A stretch of 64,000 bases of DNA from Nonomuraea rhodomycinica (GTDB taxonomy: Bacteria > Actinomycetota > Actinomycetes > Streptosporangiales > Streptosporangiaceae): assembly GCF_013363995.1 (NCBI RefSeq), contig NZ_JABWGO010000001.1, positions 186,001-250,000 on the forward strand, read 5' to 3'. Numbering within the stretch: position 1 is the stretch's first letter; each line of letters opens with the position of its first letter. The translations under genes and the position numbers were made by a program. Of the stretch, positions 9,061 through 17,476 are shown piece after piece. The notes below the pieces were generated by a model. It did no database searches, was not told the origin of the DNA, and was given only the letters and a program-made list of their open reading frames with translations.

Positions 9061-9924
9061 GTGGCCGAGCTGCAGAGGTTGGTCGACTCTCTCCGGTTCA
9101 TACCGAATCGATACCGGGCATTCACGGTAGCCCCCGCCGATGCGGAGAAGCGGCTCGGACTTCAAGCGCATGTTCTTGACCAACTCGTGGCGGCCGGCCT
9201 CCCGCATACTGCCTACTTCGACAACAACGATCTGGAAAACGTATCTCTGTATCTCGGCGCCAGGTCTCCCCGCCGCGCGGCGATGATGTGCTGGGTTCGG
9301 AGCCTACGACGGTCGTTGCGGAGCCCCGTGCCCCACGAGATACGCACCAGCGCGACCTGCGCCAGTTCTGAGCACCGCGGGCCGTGCGCCTTCTCCGTTC
9401 ACCCGGCACTGCACCCGTATGACACGAGGCCGGGCGACGGGAACGAACTGGGAAGGCTGCTCGTCCACTCTTCCCATGTGCCGACCCTGATCCACGAACA
9501 TACTGTCGCGCTCTTCGCGGAGTTGTCCGACGTCGCCTTCTACCTGCTGCCCGCCGTTCTCAGGGATGACGTTGGTTTCCTCCGCACGAACCGTATGGGT
9601 GAGTGCAGCCTGATGGCGCGAGAACTGGTGCGGATCGCACGGCAGAGCGGCTTGGAGGCGCGCACTTCCTATGGGCTGATCGTTTCGGTTCCCTTCTCCA
9701 CCACGCACACGTGGGCGGAGCTCAGGATCGACGGGGTCTGGATGCCCGTCGACCTCCTGCTGCCCAGAGCGCTCCACGCATGGAAGATCACCACCGATCA
9801 GGTGTGGCCAGAACGGCTCTCTCCACGCGGTCTCTTCCACCGACTCACAGCCACAGCTGAGCCTCTGGTGGCGCACGGCGACGCCCTCTGCCGCGTCTCG
9901 TTCTCCACCGGAGTCGTGTCGTGA
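9061..9924 (+). CDS. Transglutaminase-like protein, possible carrier-dependent amide synthase
   Basis: 287 aa, starting at GTG 9061, one base after the carrier-protein stop. A Cys-His-Asp triad of the transglutaminase fold is visible: C182 (MGECSLMA), H216 (THTWAEL) and D231 (MPVDLLL). No signal peptide or membrane segment is seen. In andrimid biosynthesis AdmF, a transglutaminase homologue, condenses two carrier-bound acyl units into an amide. With two carrier proteins and a ligase in the same locus, that reaction is my leading inference; hydrolysis or transfer from a carrier is the alternative. The N-terminal 170 residues are not recognised. Confidence 0.7.
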   Translation: MAELQRLVDSLRFIPNRYRAFTVAPADAEKRLGLQAHVLDQLVAAGLPHTAYFDNNDLENVSLYLGARSPRRAAMMCWVRSLRRSLRSPVPHEIRTSATCASSEHRGPCAFSVHPALHPYDTRPGDGNELGRLLVHSSHVPTLIHEHTVALFAELSDVAFYLLPAVLRDDVGFLRTNRMGECSLMARELVRIARQSGLEARTSYGLIVSVPFSTTHTWAELRIDGVWMPVDLLLPRALHAWKITTDQVWPERLSPRGLFHRLTATAEPLVAHGDALCRVSFSTGVVS

Positions 9925-9958
9925 CCTTCAGAGAAACGTCACGTCGGAAAGGAACACC

Positions 9959-11143
9959 ATGGTGACCGACAACTCCGGAGCCCCGGACGCGATCGCCGCG
10001 GCCCGAGAGGTTCTGCCGACACTTCACAAGACCGCAGCCGAGGTCGACGCCGACGCCAGATTCCCAGAGGAGAGTCTCGCCGCCCTCCGCGCTTCGGGTC
10101 TCATGGGACTCCTGGTCCCCCGGCACTACGGGGGCCTCGGTGGAACACTTGACGACCTCGTGCGAGTCGCCCAGGTCCTCGCGGGTGGCTGTCTGTCCAC
10201 CGCGATGATCTTCGCTATGCACTGCCAGCAGGTCGACGCCCTCGTCCATTTCGCGCAGGAGGAGCTCCGCGAGCGGATCCTTCCTCACATCGCCAAGGGG
10301 AAGATCTACCTCGCATCGATCACGTCGGAACGAGAGAGCGGTGGCCATCTGCTCACCGGCGCATCACCCTTGGAACCCACAGCCGACGGCTTGCTGCTCA
10401 AGCGCGACGCGCCTGTGGTCACAGGTGGCGCACACGCTGATGCCTATCTCGTCACCATGCGATCACGGCCTGAATCCTCCCCCAACCGGGTCACCTTGGT
10501 GCTTGTCGACCGCCATCAGGCCGACGTCGAATTCACCGGGGAGTGGGACTCGCTCGGGATGAGGGGGACGCACAGCATCGGCTTGACGATGCGAGCGACC
10601 GTTCCCACGGAGCAGATCATCGGAGAGGACGGCGAGTTCCGTCGGGTGGCGGTCGAGAGCTTCATGCCTCTCGCGCACATCGGATGGTCGGCCTGCTGGC
10701 TCGGCACGGCCACCGAGGCTCTCCGGGAGCTCGTCACGGTGCTGAGGTCGGCGAAGCGCCCGAAGAGCCTGGACATAGGCTCCGATCTCCTGCACGAACG
10801 AATCGCCCGGATCAGACAACGACTAGAGCTGATCAGCGCCTATCTTCGGCTGGTCACCGACGAGGTCGCCGACCACAGGAACCGGGGCAAGAGCCTGGAC
10901 AGCTCGCAGGTCCAGATTCACCTCAACATCCTCAAGATAACCGCCGCTGAACTGGCGTACGAGGTGAGCGATCACTGCGTGCAGGTCGCCGGCCTCGGCA
11001 TCGGTTATCTGCGCAACTCACCGATTCCCTTCGAACGCCATCTGCGCGACCTGCGGTCGGCGGCTCTCAACTACTCCAACGACAGGCTGCTGCGGGCAAC
11101 CGGCCTGCTGGCTCTGAGCGACTCGGCTGTCGGCCTCATATGA
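9959..11143 (+). CDS. Acyl-CoA dehydrogenase-like flavoenzyme
   Basis: 394 aa, the usual length of the family. The protein has an N-terminal helical domain, a middle domain with LGMRGTHSIGLTM (the loop after the FAD-binding sheet) and the C-terminal four-helix bundle. In carrier-dependent pathways such enzymes desaturate aminoacyl-carrier thioesters (PltE/CloN3 type) or act on hydroxymalonyl-type units (FkbI/ZmaI type); which applies cannot be decided. ATG 9959 follows GGAAAGGA by 5-6 nt. It is the last gene before a 439-bp gap containing a strong hairpin, and so may end the ligase operon. Confidence 0.85.
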   Translation: MVTDNSGAPDAIAAAREVLPTLHKTAAEVDADARFPEESLAALRASGLMGLLVPRHYGGLGGTLDDLVRVAQVLAGGCLSTAMIFAMHCQQVDALVHFAQEELRERILPHIAKGKIYLASITSERESGGHLLTGASPLEPTADGLLLKRDAPVVTGGAHADAYLVTMRSRPESSPNRVTLVLVDRHQADVEFTGEWDSLGMRGTHSIGLTMRATVPTEQIIGEDGEFRRVAVESFMPLAHIGWSACWLGTATEALRELVTVLRSAKRPKSLDIGSDLLHERIARIRQRLELISAYLRLVTDEVADHRNRGKSLDSSQVQIHLNILKITAAELAYEVSDHCVQVAGLGIGYLRNSPIPFERHLRDLRSAALNYSNDRLLRATGLLALSDSAVGLI

Positions 11144-11582
11144 GGAGGCGCTTTGCAGTCGTGGAGGGCGGTCCTCTTTTCGGCGGCCGCCACTCGTGAC
11201 CAGCGCGATCGCGTCCCCACGGCACACCAACGCAAATAGCGCGCGCCAAACACATTTCCGTGAATGTGCGGCGCCGGCTTAACATGCTCGAATAATCGAC
11301 TTACTCAAGAAGTCAAGCCAGTAAATCAACCCTTGCGCACGGTCAATGGGTGTGACAACATTCATTATCGAAGCGCACGCCTGAAAACGGGCGGCAATTG
11401 GGAGAGGAGTTCGGTATGGCCACCAGCAAGCCCGGCTAAACTTTCCGCCCATGCGTGATCCCGGGTGGCGGACGCAGAATTCCGGCGTTCGCCACCCGTC
11501 AACCCGAGAGAACGGGCAAGAGTTTGGACGGAGCAATTCTGAGCAGGCAGGCCGCCGCCCGAGCCGGTGGACCCGATGAGGG
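11144..11582. other. Intergenic region before the condensation-domain gene
   Basis: About 440 bp with more A+T than the flanking genes and no credible reading frame. It contains a short palindrome with arms CACATT (11251-11256) and AATGTG (11263-11268), and the hairpin described at 11463-11497. It probably carries a separate promoter for the condensation-domain and methyltransferase genes. Confidence 0.6.
11463..11497 (+). terminator. Strong stem-loop between the dehydrogenase and condensation-domain genes
   Basis: Arms GGGTGGCG (11463-11470) and CGCCACCC (11490-11497) continue inward through ACGC/GCGT with one mismatch, giving about 12 pairs. No U-run follows, so it could be an actinobacterial terminator of the I-shaped type or a leader structure about 85 nt before the next start codon. 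Confidence 0.5.
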
Positions 11583-12875
11583 GTGAAATTGATAGCGGCA
11601 CCACTGAGCCTGGGGCAACTCTATATCTTTCGAGGAATCGAGCGGCACCCCAAGGATCAGCTGCACAATATTGGGGTCACATACAATCTTGATCATACAT
11701 GGCGCGTTCCTGACGGCGTCACCGTCGCCAGGATCCTCAGCGCTTTCGCGGGACTGGTTGAGCGCAACGAGGTCCTGCGGACGACATACGACGGCATCGG
11801 GAATCGAAGCCGGCAGGCGCGCCAGATCATCCATCGAGCGCCCCGCGTAGAGTTACCGGTCCTCAGCTTCATCGGTGGAGACGGCCAGGGCCGTGCGGCA
11901 GAGGTCGCCGAGGAATACTGCACACGGGCGATGGACCTGGGAGAGCAGTTTTCCTGGCGGGCCGCGTTGATCGTTGTCGACGGTCGCCCCTCCCATATCG
12001 CGCTCTGCTTTCATCACATCGGCGTGGACCTGGCAGCGATCAGCCTCCTCAGAGAGGATTTTCAGCGCCTTCTGGAGGGCCGGCCCGGGCCGGTCAGGCC
12101 CGGCCCGCGGGAGATCGCGGAGTATCAGGGCTCCGATAGATGGCGACGCCGGAGCGAGCGAGTCGATCGCTATTTCAGTGAGGTATGGCGGCAGAGCGCT
12201 CGCTGGGAGGCCATCCCTCTGGAGGGCGAGGGCGCATCGCAGTGGATGGCCACGCTGAAGACCGGACTTACTCCCGGGACGCTGCAGCGACGCGCAAGTG
12301 AGCATGGTCTCAGCATCTCCAGCCTGCTGATGGGTGTCTTCACCAGAGCTCTGGCTCGTGCCGGCTCACTGATACAGCCGACGATCCAACTGATGTCGGC
12401 CAACAGGTTCGATCCCGCGCTCAAGCAGGCCGCCGCCAACCTCGGCCAGTTCGTCCCCGTTCTCCACCGCACCGATCCCACGGAGCGGCTCGGCGTCCAT
12501 TGCCGACGCCTCTACCGGGAAACGCTGATCGCTTTCAGAAACGGCTGCTATGACATAGACCGGGTTCGATCACTCCGCGAGGAGGCGTACGGCGGTCGGC
12601 CGGACGACGATCCGGTGATCTATTTCAACTACGCAGAGGGGGATTCGCGTCGTCATGCCGACGACGATCTGGAAGTTGCGAGGCTGTCCTGGGGGGCCGT
12701 GCGCATCGCGGTAGAGCCAGGCTTCTATGGATACGTCTGGGGCGGAACCCACGTGTCGCTCATCCTGCGCTCATTCTGGCCACGATTCGACCGCCCCCAG
12801 GTTGAGGCAGTCATACGGGACATGCATGCCGAGTTGGTCAGAGTGATCGTCTCCGACCAGGAGTTGGACGCGTGA
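11583..12875 (+). CDS. Free-standing NRPS condensation domain
   Basis: 430 aa, the size of one condensation domain with nothing attached. The catalytic HHxxxD is present as H144-H145-IGV-D149, but the following residue is Leu instead of the common Gly. The first residues PLSLGQLYIF match the start of such domains, and an in-frame stop lies two codons before GTG 11583, so this is the earliest possible start; the Shine-Dalgarno is poor. It could form an amide or ester between two carrier-bound units or release a product onto a free amine. One TTA codon is at 11853. The methyltransferase follows after 43 bp. Confidence 0.88.
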   Translation: MKLIAAPLSLGQLYIFRGIERHPKDQLHNIGVTYNLDHTWRVPDGVTVARILSAFAGLVERNEVLRTTYDGIGNRSRQARQIIHRAPRVELPVLSFIGGDGQGRAAEVAEEYCTRAMDLGEQFSWRAALIVVDGRPSHIALCFHHIGVDLAAISLLREDFQRLLEGRPGPVRPGPREIAEYQGSDRWRRRSERVDRYFSEVWRQSARWEAIPLEGEGASQWMATLKTGLTPGTLQRRASEHGLSISSLLMGVFTRALARAGSLIQPTIQLMSANRFDPALKQAAANLGQFVPVLHRTDPTERLGVHCRRLYRETLIAFRNGCYDIDRVRSLREEAYGGRPDDDPVIYFNYAEGDSRRHADDDLEVARLSWGAVRIAVEPGFYGYVWGGTHVSLILRSFWPRFDRPQVEAVIRDMHAELVRVIVSDQELDA

Positions 12876-12918
12876 TCCATCAAAGTCGGCACAGCCCCTG
12901 CATAGACGGGAGTATCAG

Positions 12919-13695
12919 GTGGAAGGTTTCAACGCCGCGATGTACGGCGAGCGGATAGCCGACGTCTATGATCAACACTTCTCGGTCGAGCCGGACCTTA
13001 CGGCCAAGCAGTTGAACGTGCTGTCCAACCTCCACCAGAGCGGTCGCGTCCTGGAGGTCGGGGCCGGCACCGGCAGGATCGCCCTACCCCTGGCACTGGC
13101 AGGGAAGGACGTGCATGCCATCGATATCAGCCCGAAGATGCTTTCAGTTCTCAAGGAGAAGGCCGCCGCGCAGGCCGCCACACTGGAGATCGAGCTTCTG
13201 GACATCGCCGAGGAGGCCCCGGCAGGGAAATATGGTTTGATCACCTGCCTGTTCAACACCTTCTACATGCTGGGCGGGCATGATGAGCAGAGGCGCGCCC
13301 TGGAAAATCTTTCCTCGTGCATCAGCGAAGACGGCGTCCTCGTGATCGAGACGTGGCTGATGTCGGAGCGGCAGAAGCAGGACGAGAGTTTCACCCAGAC
13401 TCTGCTCATCAGACGGATCCTGCCGGACGAAGTCGTGCTGTCGGCAATTCTTGTCGATCGAGAGGACTCGAGACTGGATATCGGCGACATTCACTTCACC
13501 AAGGACGGGATACGCCTCTTCCCACACCAAGCACATTACCTCACGCTTGAGGAAATGGACTCCCTGTGCAAGCAAGCCGGCTTTATCCTTCTCGATCGCT
13601 GGTCCGACTGGAACATGACGCCGTTCGCCGCCGGTCTCACAGACGTGATCTCCCTCTACCGCCTTGCACCCCGCACCATGGAGGACGATGTGTAG
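12919..13695 (+). CDS. SAM-dependent class I methyltransferase
   Basis: 258 aa. Motif I is VLEVGAGTGRIALPLA (44-59), with an acidic residue at the end of strand 2 (HAIDIS). The GTG start follows a short GGAGTATCAG leader. The C-terminal half (about 160-250) would form the substrate cap. It is the last gene of the biosynthetic locus on this side and probably N- or O-methylates the product or a tethered intermediate; the acceptor cannot be predicted. Confidence 0.85.
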   Translation: MEGFNAAMYGERIADVYDQHFSVEPDLTAKQLNVLSNLHQSGRVLEVGAGTGRIALPLALAGKDVHAIDISPKMLSVLKEKAAAQAATLEIELLDIAEEAPAGKYGLITCLFNTFYMLGGHDEQRRALENLSSCISEDGVLVIETWLMSERQKQDESFTQTLLIRRILPDEVVLSAILVDREDSRLDIGDIHFTKDGIRLFPHQAHYLTLEEMDSLCKQAGFILLDRWSDWNMTPFAAGLTDVISLYRLAPRTMEDDV

Positions 13696-13706
13696 TCATG
13701 GTAGGT

Positions 13707-13727
13707 GTGCGCGCAGTCGCGCGGCAC
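13707..13727. terminator. Candidate terminator at the convergent junction
   Basis: Arms GTGCGCGC (13707-13714) and GCGCGGCAC (13719-13727) pair with a single bulge around AGTC. It sits in the 37-bp gap between the methyltransferase and the oppositely transcribed response regulator. Confidence 0.4.
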
Positions 13728-13732
13728 GGTGG

Positions 13733-14377
13733 TCAGGCGTCGAGGTAGCGCAGGATGGCCAGGACGCGGCGGCTGTAGCCGGGGTCGCGCGGCAGGTCGA
13801 GCTTGTCGGTGATGGCGTTGATGTGCTTCTCGACCGTGCTGAGCGACACGTGCAGGCGGGCGGCGATCGCCGTGTTGACGTAGCCCTGGGCGAGGTGCCG
13901 CAGCACCTCGGTCTCGCGCGGGCTCAACCGGCTCAGCGGGTCGGCGCGGGCGGTGCGGGCCAGGAGCCGGCGGACCACCTCCGGGTCCACGACCGTGCCG
14001 CCCGCGTGCACCCGCCCGAGCGAGTCCAGGAAGTCGCCCACCTCCGAGACCCGGTCCTTGAGCAGGTAGCCGAGCCCCTCGGTGCGGCCCCCGAGGAGGG
14101 TGGCCGCGTAGGTCGTCTCCACGTACTGCGACAGGACGAGCACGCCGACGTCCGGGAGGCGTTCGCGGATCTCCAGCGCGGCCCGCAGCCCCTCGTCGGT
14201 GTGCGTCGGCGGCATGCGCACGTCGACCACGGCCACGTCGGGGCGGTGCGCGCCGACGGCGTCGAGCAGCGCCTCGGCGTCGCCGACGGAGGCGGCGACC
14301 TCGTGCCCGGCGTCCTCCAGCAGCCGGCTCAGGCCCTCGCGCAGCAGCACCGAGTCGTCGGCCAGGATCACCCGCAC
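13733..14377 (-). CDS. NarL/FixJ-type response regulator
   Basis: 214 aa. Receiver domain at about 1-120 with the acidic pair ADD (6-8), phospho-acceptor Asp in VVDVRM and the Lys in LLKDR. LuxR-type HTH at about 145-205 (LSPRETEVLRHLAQGY, LSTVEKHI). GTG 14377 overlaps the kinase stop by 10 nt and has AAGGAGA just upstream; longer readings of the same frame only run through the kinase gene. It should receive phosphate from the kinase at 14368-15546 and control the ABC operon upstream of it (inference). Confidence 0.93.
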   Translation of the reverse strand: MRVILADDSVLLREGLSRLLEDAGHEVAASVGDAEALLDAVGAHRPDVAVVDVRMPPTHTDEGLRAALEIRERLPDVGVLVLSQYVETTYAATLLGGRTEGLGYLLKDRVSEVGDFLDSLGRVHAGGTVVDPEVVRRLLARTARADPLSRLSPRETEVLRHLAQGYVNTAIAARLHVSLSTVEKHINAITDKLDLPRDPGYSRRVLAILRYLDA

Positions 14378-15546
14378 GGCGTCTCCTTGGGCAGCGTCGC
14401 CGCGATCGTGGTCGGGCCGCCCGGCGGGCTGTCGACGCTGAACGTCCCGTCCAGCGCCAGGACCCGCCTGGCCAGGCCGGACAGCCCGCCGCCTGCGGGG
14501 TCGGCGCCGCCGGCGCCGTCGTCGGAGATCACCACGCTCACCGCCTCCTCGTCCTCGGTCAGCACGACGAGGACGTCGTGCGCGCCCGCGTGCTTGATCG
14601 CGTTGGTGATCGCCTCGCGGGCGACGAAGTACAGGGCCGTCTCGACCTCGCGCACCGGCCGCGCGGCCAGCCCGTAGTGCACGGTCACCGGTACGCCCGA
14701 CCGCTCGGCCACGCCCGTGAGCGCGGCGCGCAGGCCCAGCTCGTCCAGGGCGGTCGGATAGATCCGCCAGGCGACGCTGCGTAGCTCGTCCAGGAGCCGG
14801 CGGGACTCGGCGTAGGCCTGGGCGACCAGCTCGCCGGTCCGGGCCGGGTCGGCGTCGTGCCGGGCGCGGCCGAGCAGCATGGCCAGCGCGACGCCCCGCT
14901 GCTGGACGCCGTCGTGCAGGTCGCGTTCGATCCTGCGCCGTTCGTCGTCCACGGCGCGGACGATGCCGGAGCGGGTCGCGGTCAGCTCGGCGATGCGCCG
15001 GCGCATCAGCTCCTGCCGGCCCGGCCCGAGGAAGTGGCCGGCCAGGCGGCGTTCGGCGGCGCCGGCGGCCAGCGCCGCGGGCACGGTCAGCGTCAGCAGG
15101 AGCGCCGCGGTCACCAGCCCGACGATCCCGCTGTCGGTGACCAGCCGCACGCCGGGCAGGTTGACGGCCACGGCCTCGCCCCGCCCGGTGGCCAGCGCCC
15201 ACAGCCCGCCGGCCAGGAGCAGGCCGGACAGGAACAGCCCGGCCGCGAAGGCGTACCCCACGACGACGCCCAGGGCGGCGCGGGCGGCGAGGAAGCCGTA
15301 ACCGCCGCTCGCCGGTTCGGTGTCGTGGTCGAGCCAGCGGGCCAGCCGGGCCCGCTCCAGCGACAGCAGCCGGGCCAGGCCGCGGCCGGCGGCGGGCCGC
15401 GCGGGCGGGATCAGCCGGGCCGGGACGGCCGCGCAGAGGAAAACCAGTTCCGCGATCCCGAGGGCCGCGCCCGCGAGCACCCCGGTCAGCGTGCGCGCGA
15501 CCCGGTGACCTGGCACGGAGGTGGATGACATGGGGGAAGCCGGCAC
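14368..15546 (-). CDS. NarL-family sensor histidine kinase
   Basis: 392 aa. Several hydrophobic segments in the first 170 residues, then HisKA_3 with the phospho-acceptor His in ERDLHDGVQQR and a HATPase_c domain (EAITNAIKHA, then DDGAGG). GTG 15546 and ATG 15531 (5 codons later) are both possible; neither has a clear ribosome-binding site, as expected for a gene coupled to the permease 10 bp upstream. It forms a four-gene unit: ABC ATPase, permease, kinase, regulator. Confidence 0.92.
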   Translation of the reverse strand: MPASPMSSTSVPGHRVARTLTGVLAGAALGIAELVFLCAAVPARLIPPARPAAGRGLARLLSLERARLARWLDHDTEPASGGYGFLAARAALGVVVGYAFAAGLFLSGLLLAGGLWALATGRGEAVAVNLPGVRLVTDSGIVGLVTAALLLTLTVPAALAAGAAERRLAGHFLGPGRQELMRRRIAELTATRSGIVRAVDDERRRIERDLHDGVQQRGVALAMLLGRARHDADPARTGELVAQAYAESRRLLDELRSVAWRIYPTALDELGLRAALTGVAERSGVPVTVHYGLAARPVREVETALYFVAREAITNAIKHAGAHDVLVVLTEDEEAVSVVISDDGAGGADPAGGGLSGLARRVLALDGTFSVDSPPGGPTTIAATLPKETPCG

Positions 15547-15555
15547 GGCCGCAGT

Positions 15556-16356
15556 CTAGGCGTCGCGCCGGCGCAGCACCGCGTGGCCGGCGGCCAGCGC
15601 CGCCGTGGTCCAGGCGAGCAGCCAGGCCAGCCCCTCCCCCGCCGGGTACGGGATCGGGCCCCCGGTGACGGTGTCGGCGCTCTCCATGAAGGCGAGCCCG
15701 GCGAACAGCGGCATGCGCAACGACGCCGCCAGCGCCGCGGAGCCGCCCGTCATCAGCAGGATCATCGGCACGCCCATGAGCAGCATGAACACCACGCTCA
15801 GCGTTCCGGCGGCGCTGCGCACGGCGGCGCCCACGCCGACGGTCATCACCGACACCAGGGCGAAGAACAGGCCCATGCGCAGGAGGTCGAGCGCGATCCG
15901 GTCCGGGGGCAGCGCCACGCGGGCGCCGAACACGTCGGCCGACAGCACCGCGGTGACGGCCGCGGTCGCCGCCGCCCCGGACAGCACTCCCGCGACGGCC
16001 GCCACCGGCGCCACCACCAGCGCCTTCGCGGCGAGCACCCGGCCGCGCACGGGCACGGCCTGGAGCGTGCCCCAGATGCCGCGCGAGGCGTACTCCGCGG
16101 TGATCACCAGCGTCGCCATCGCGGCCAGCGCGAACGGGACGAGCGCCGCGGCCGACACCACCGGCCCGCTGGCGGTGACGCTCGCGTCCCCGGCGGCGGC
16201 GCGCGCCAGGTCGGTGGCCTCGCCGGCGCCGACCGTCACCGCGCCGAGCACCGTCAGGGCCGCCGCGCCGGCCAGGCACCACCAGGTGGAGCGGACCGAC
16301 CACAGCTTCACCCACTCGGCGCCGACCGCCCGGCCCAGCAGCACGACCCCGTTCAC
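15556..16356 (-). CDS. ABC-2 type permease
   Basis: 266 aa with six predicted membrane segments and the N-terminal pattern of ABC-2 permeases (EWVKLWSVRSTWW). GTG 16356 is preceded by GAGGAGGA about 7 nt upstream; the frame stays open further but only through low-complexity repeats and the ATPase gene. It should form an export complex with the ATPase at 16446-17360. Peptides, lipids or antibiotics are typical substrates; here it is unknown. Confidence 0.9.
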   Translation of the reverse strand: MNGVVLLGRAVGAEWVKLWSVRSTWWCLAGAAALTVLGAVTVGAGEATDLARAAAGDASVTASGPVVSAAALVPFALAAMATLVITAEYASRGIWGTLQAVPVRGRVLAAKALVVAPVAAVAGVLSGAAATAAVTAVLSADVFGARVALPPDRIALDLLRMGLFFALVSVMTVGVGAAVRSAAGTLSVVFMLLMGVPMILLMTGGSAALAASLRMPLFAGLAFMESADTVTGGPIPYPAGEGLAWLLAWTTAALAAGHAVLRRRDA

Positions 16357-16387
16357 GCGGCCGTCCTCCTCATCGCCCACTCCACCG

Positions 16388-16463
16388 CTCACGCGCCCGT
16401 CCCCCTCGCTCACGCGCCGGTCCCCCTCGTCGCGTGGTCCACCGCTCACGCGCCGGTCCCCCT
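16388..16463. repeat. Three copies of a 19-bp motif at the ATPase/permease junction
   Basis: CTCACGCGCC followed by (C/G)GTCCCCCT occurs at 16388, 16409 and 16445. The last copy includes the ATPase stop codon. In the direction of transcription each copy reads AGGGGGAC...GCGTGAG, so the repeat multiplies a ribosome-binding-like purine tract and GTG codons. Confidence 0.6.
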
Positions 16464-17360
16464 GGTCGCGTACTCCACGCTGCCGGCCGTCAGCTCCTGG
16501 TACGCCTGCTCCAGCGAGGCCTCGCGGGTACGCAGCTCGTGCAGCCGGATGCCAGCCTCGTACGCGAGGTCGCCGACGCGCTCGATCGTGGCGCCGGTCG
16601 CCACCAGTTCGTTCTCGCCGAGGCGCTCCACGGTGACGCCGGCCGCGGACAGCCGCGCGGACAGGTCGTCCGCGTGCGGCGTGCGGACGGCCACGGCCGT
16701 CAGGGCGCTGCCGGCGATCACCTCGGCCAGCGGCGCGTCCATGATCAGCCGCCCCCTGCCGATCACGACGAGGTGGTCGGCGGTGAGCTGCATCTCGCTC
16801 ATCAGGTGGCTGGAGACGAACACCGTGCGCCCCTCGTCGGCCAGCGAGCGCATCAGGTGACGCACCCAGCGCACCCCCTCGGGGTCGAGGCCGTTGACGG
16901 GCTCGTCGAACATCAGCACCGCGGGGTCGCCCAGCAGCGCGGCGGCGATGCCGAGCCGCTGGCTCATGCCCAGCGACAGCGCCCCGGCCCGCCTGCGCGC
17001 CCCCTCCGCCATGCCGACCCTCTCCAGGACCTCCGCCACCCGGCCGCGCGCGATGCCGTTGCTGCGCGCCAGCGCCGTCAGGTGCGCGTACCCGCTCCTG
17101 CCGGGGTGCAGCGCCCGCGCGTCCAGCATCGCGCCGACCGTCCGCAGCGGGTTCCTGAGCTGGTGGTACGGGACGCCGCCGATCAGCGCGGTGCCCGCGG
17201 TGGGGCGGTCGAGGCCCAGGACGAGGCGCATCGTCGTCGACTTGCCCGCGCCGTTGGGCCCGAGGAACCCCGTCACGGCGCCGGCCCTGACCTCCAGCGA
17301 CAGGTCGTCCACGGCCGTACGGTCTCCGTAGCGCTTGCACAATCCCTTGAGACTGATCAC
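16446..17360 (-). CDS. ABC transporter ATPase (ABC-2 exporter type)
   Basis: 304 aa. Walker A GPNGAGKST (about 34-42), signature LSLGMSQRL, Walker B VLMFDEP and H-loop SSHLMSE, in the order of the CcmA/DrrA-like family. The C-terminal 90 residues are the usual extension after the NBD. GTG 17360 is the first start. It energises the permease of the same operon; the two-component genes follow, as in many bacitracin- or lantibiotic-type export units. Confidence 0.93.
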   Translation of the reverse strand: MISLKGLCKRYGDRTAVDDLSLEVRAGAVTGFLGPNGAGKSTTMRLVLGLDRPTAGTALIGGVPYHQLRNPLRTVGAMLDARALHPGRSGYAHLTALARSNGIARGRVAEVLERVGMAEGARRRAGALSLGMSQRLGIAAALLGDPAVLMFDEPVNGLDPEGVRWVRHLMRSLADEGRTVFVSSHLMSEMQLTADHLVVIGRGRLIMDAPLAEVIAGSALTAVAVRTPHADDLSARLSAAGVTVERLGENELVATGATIERVGDLAYEAGIRLHELRTREASLEQAYQELTAGSVEYATRGTGA

Positions 17361-17476
17361 ACCGGCTGAGGCTAGGTGGCCGTCCGGACGGCCACCATGG
17401 AGGCGAACCGTCGTCTTCTATGGCGGAAACCCGTAAAACGGCCGTGCCGGAGCGGAGTGAGCCGCCCGACCGGCGG

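Noticed and set aside
13733..16315. Very long open frame (860 codons) on the minus strand
   Set aside because: Only its last 214 codons are the response regulator; the rest is the out-of-frame shadow of the kinase and permease genes with Arg/Gly/Ala-rich translation.
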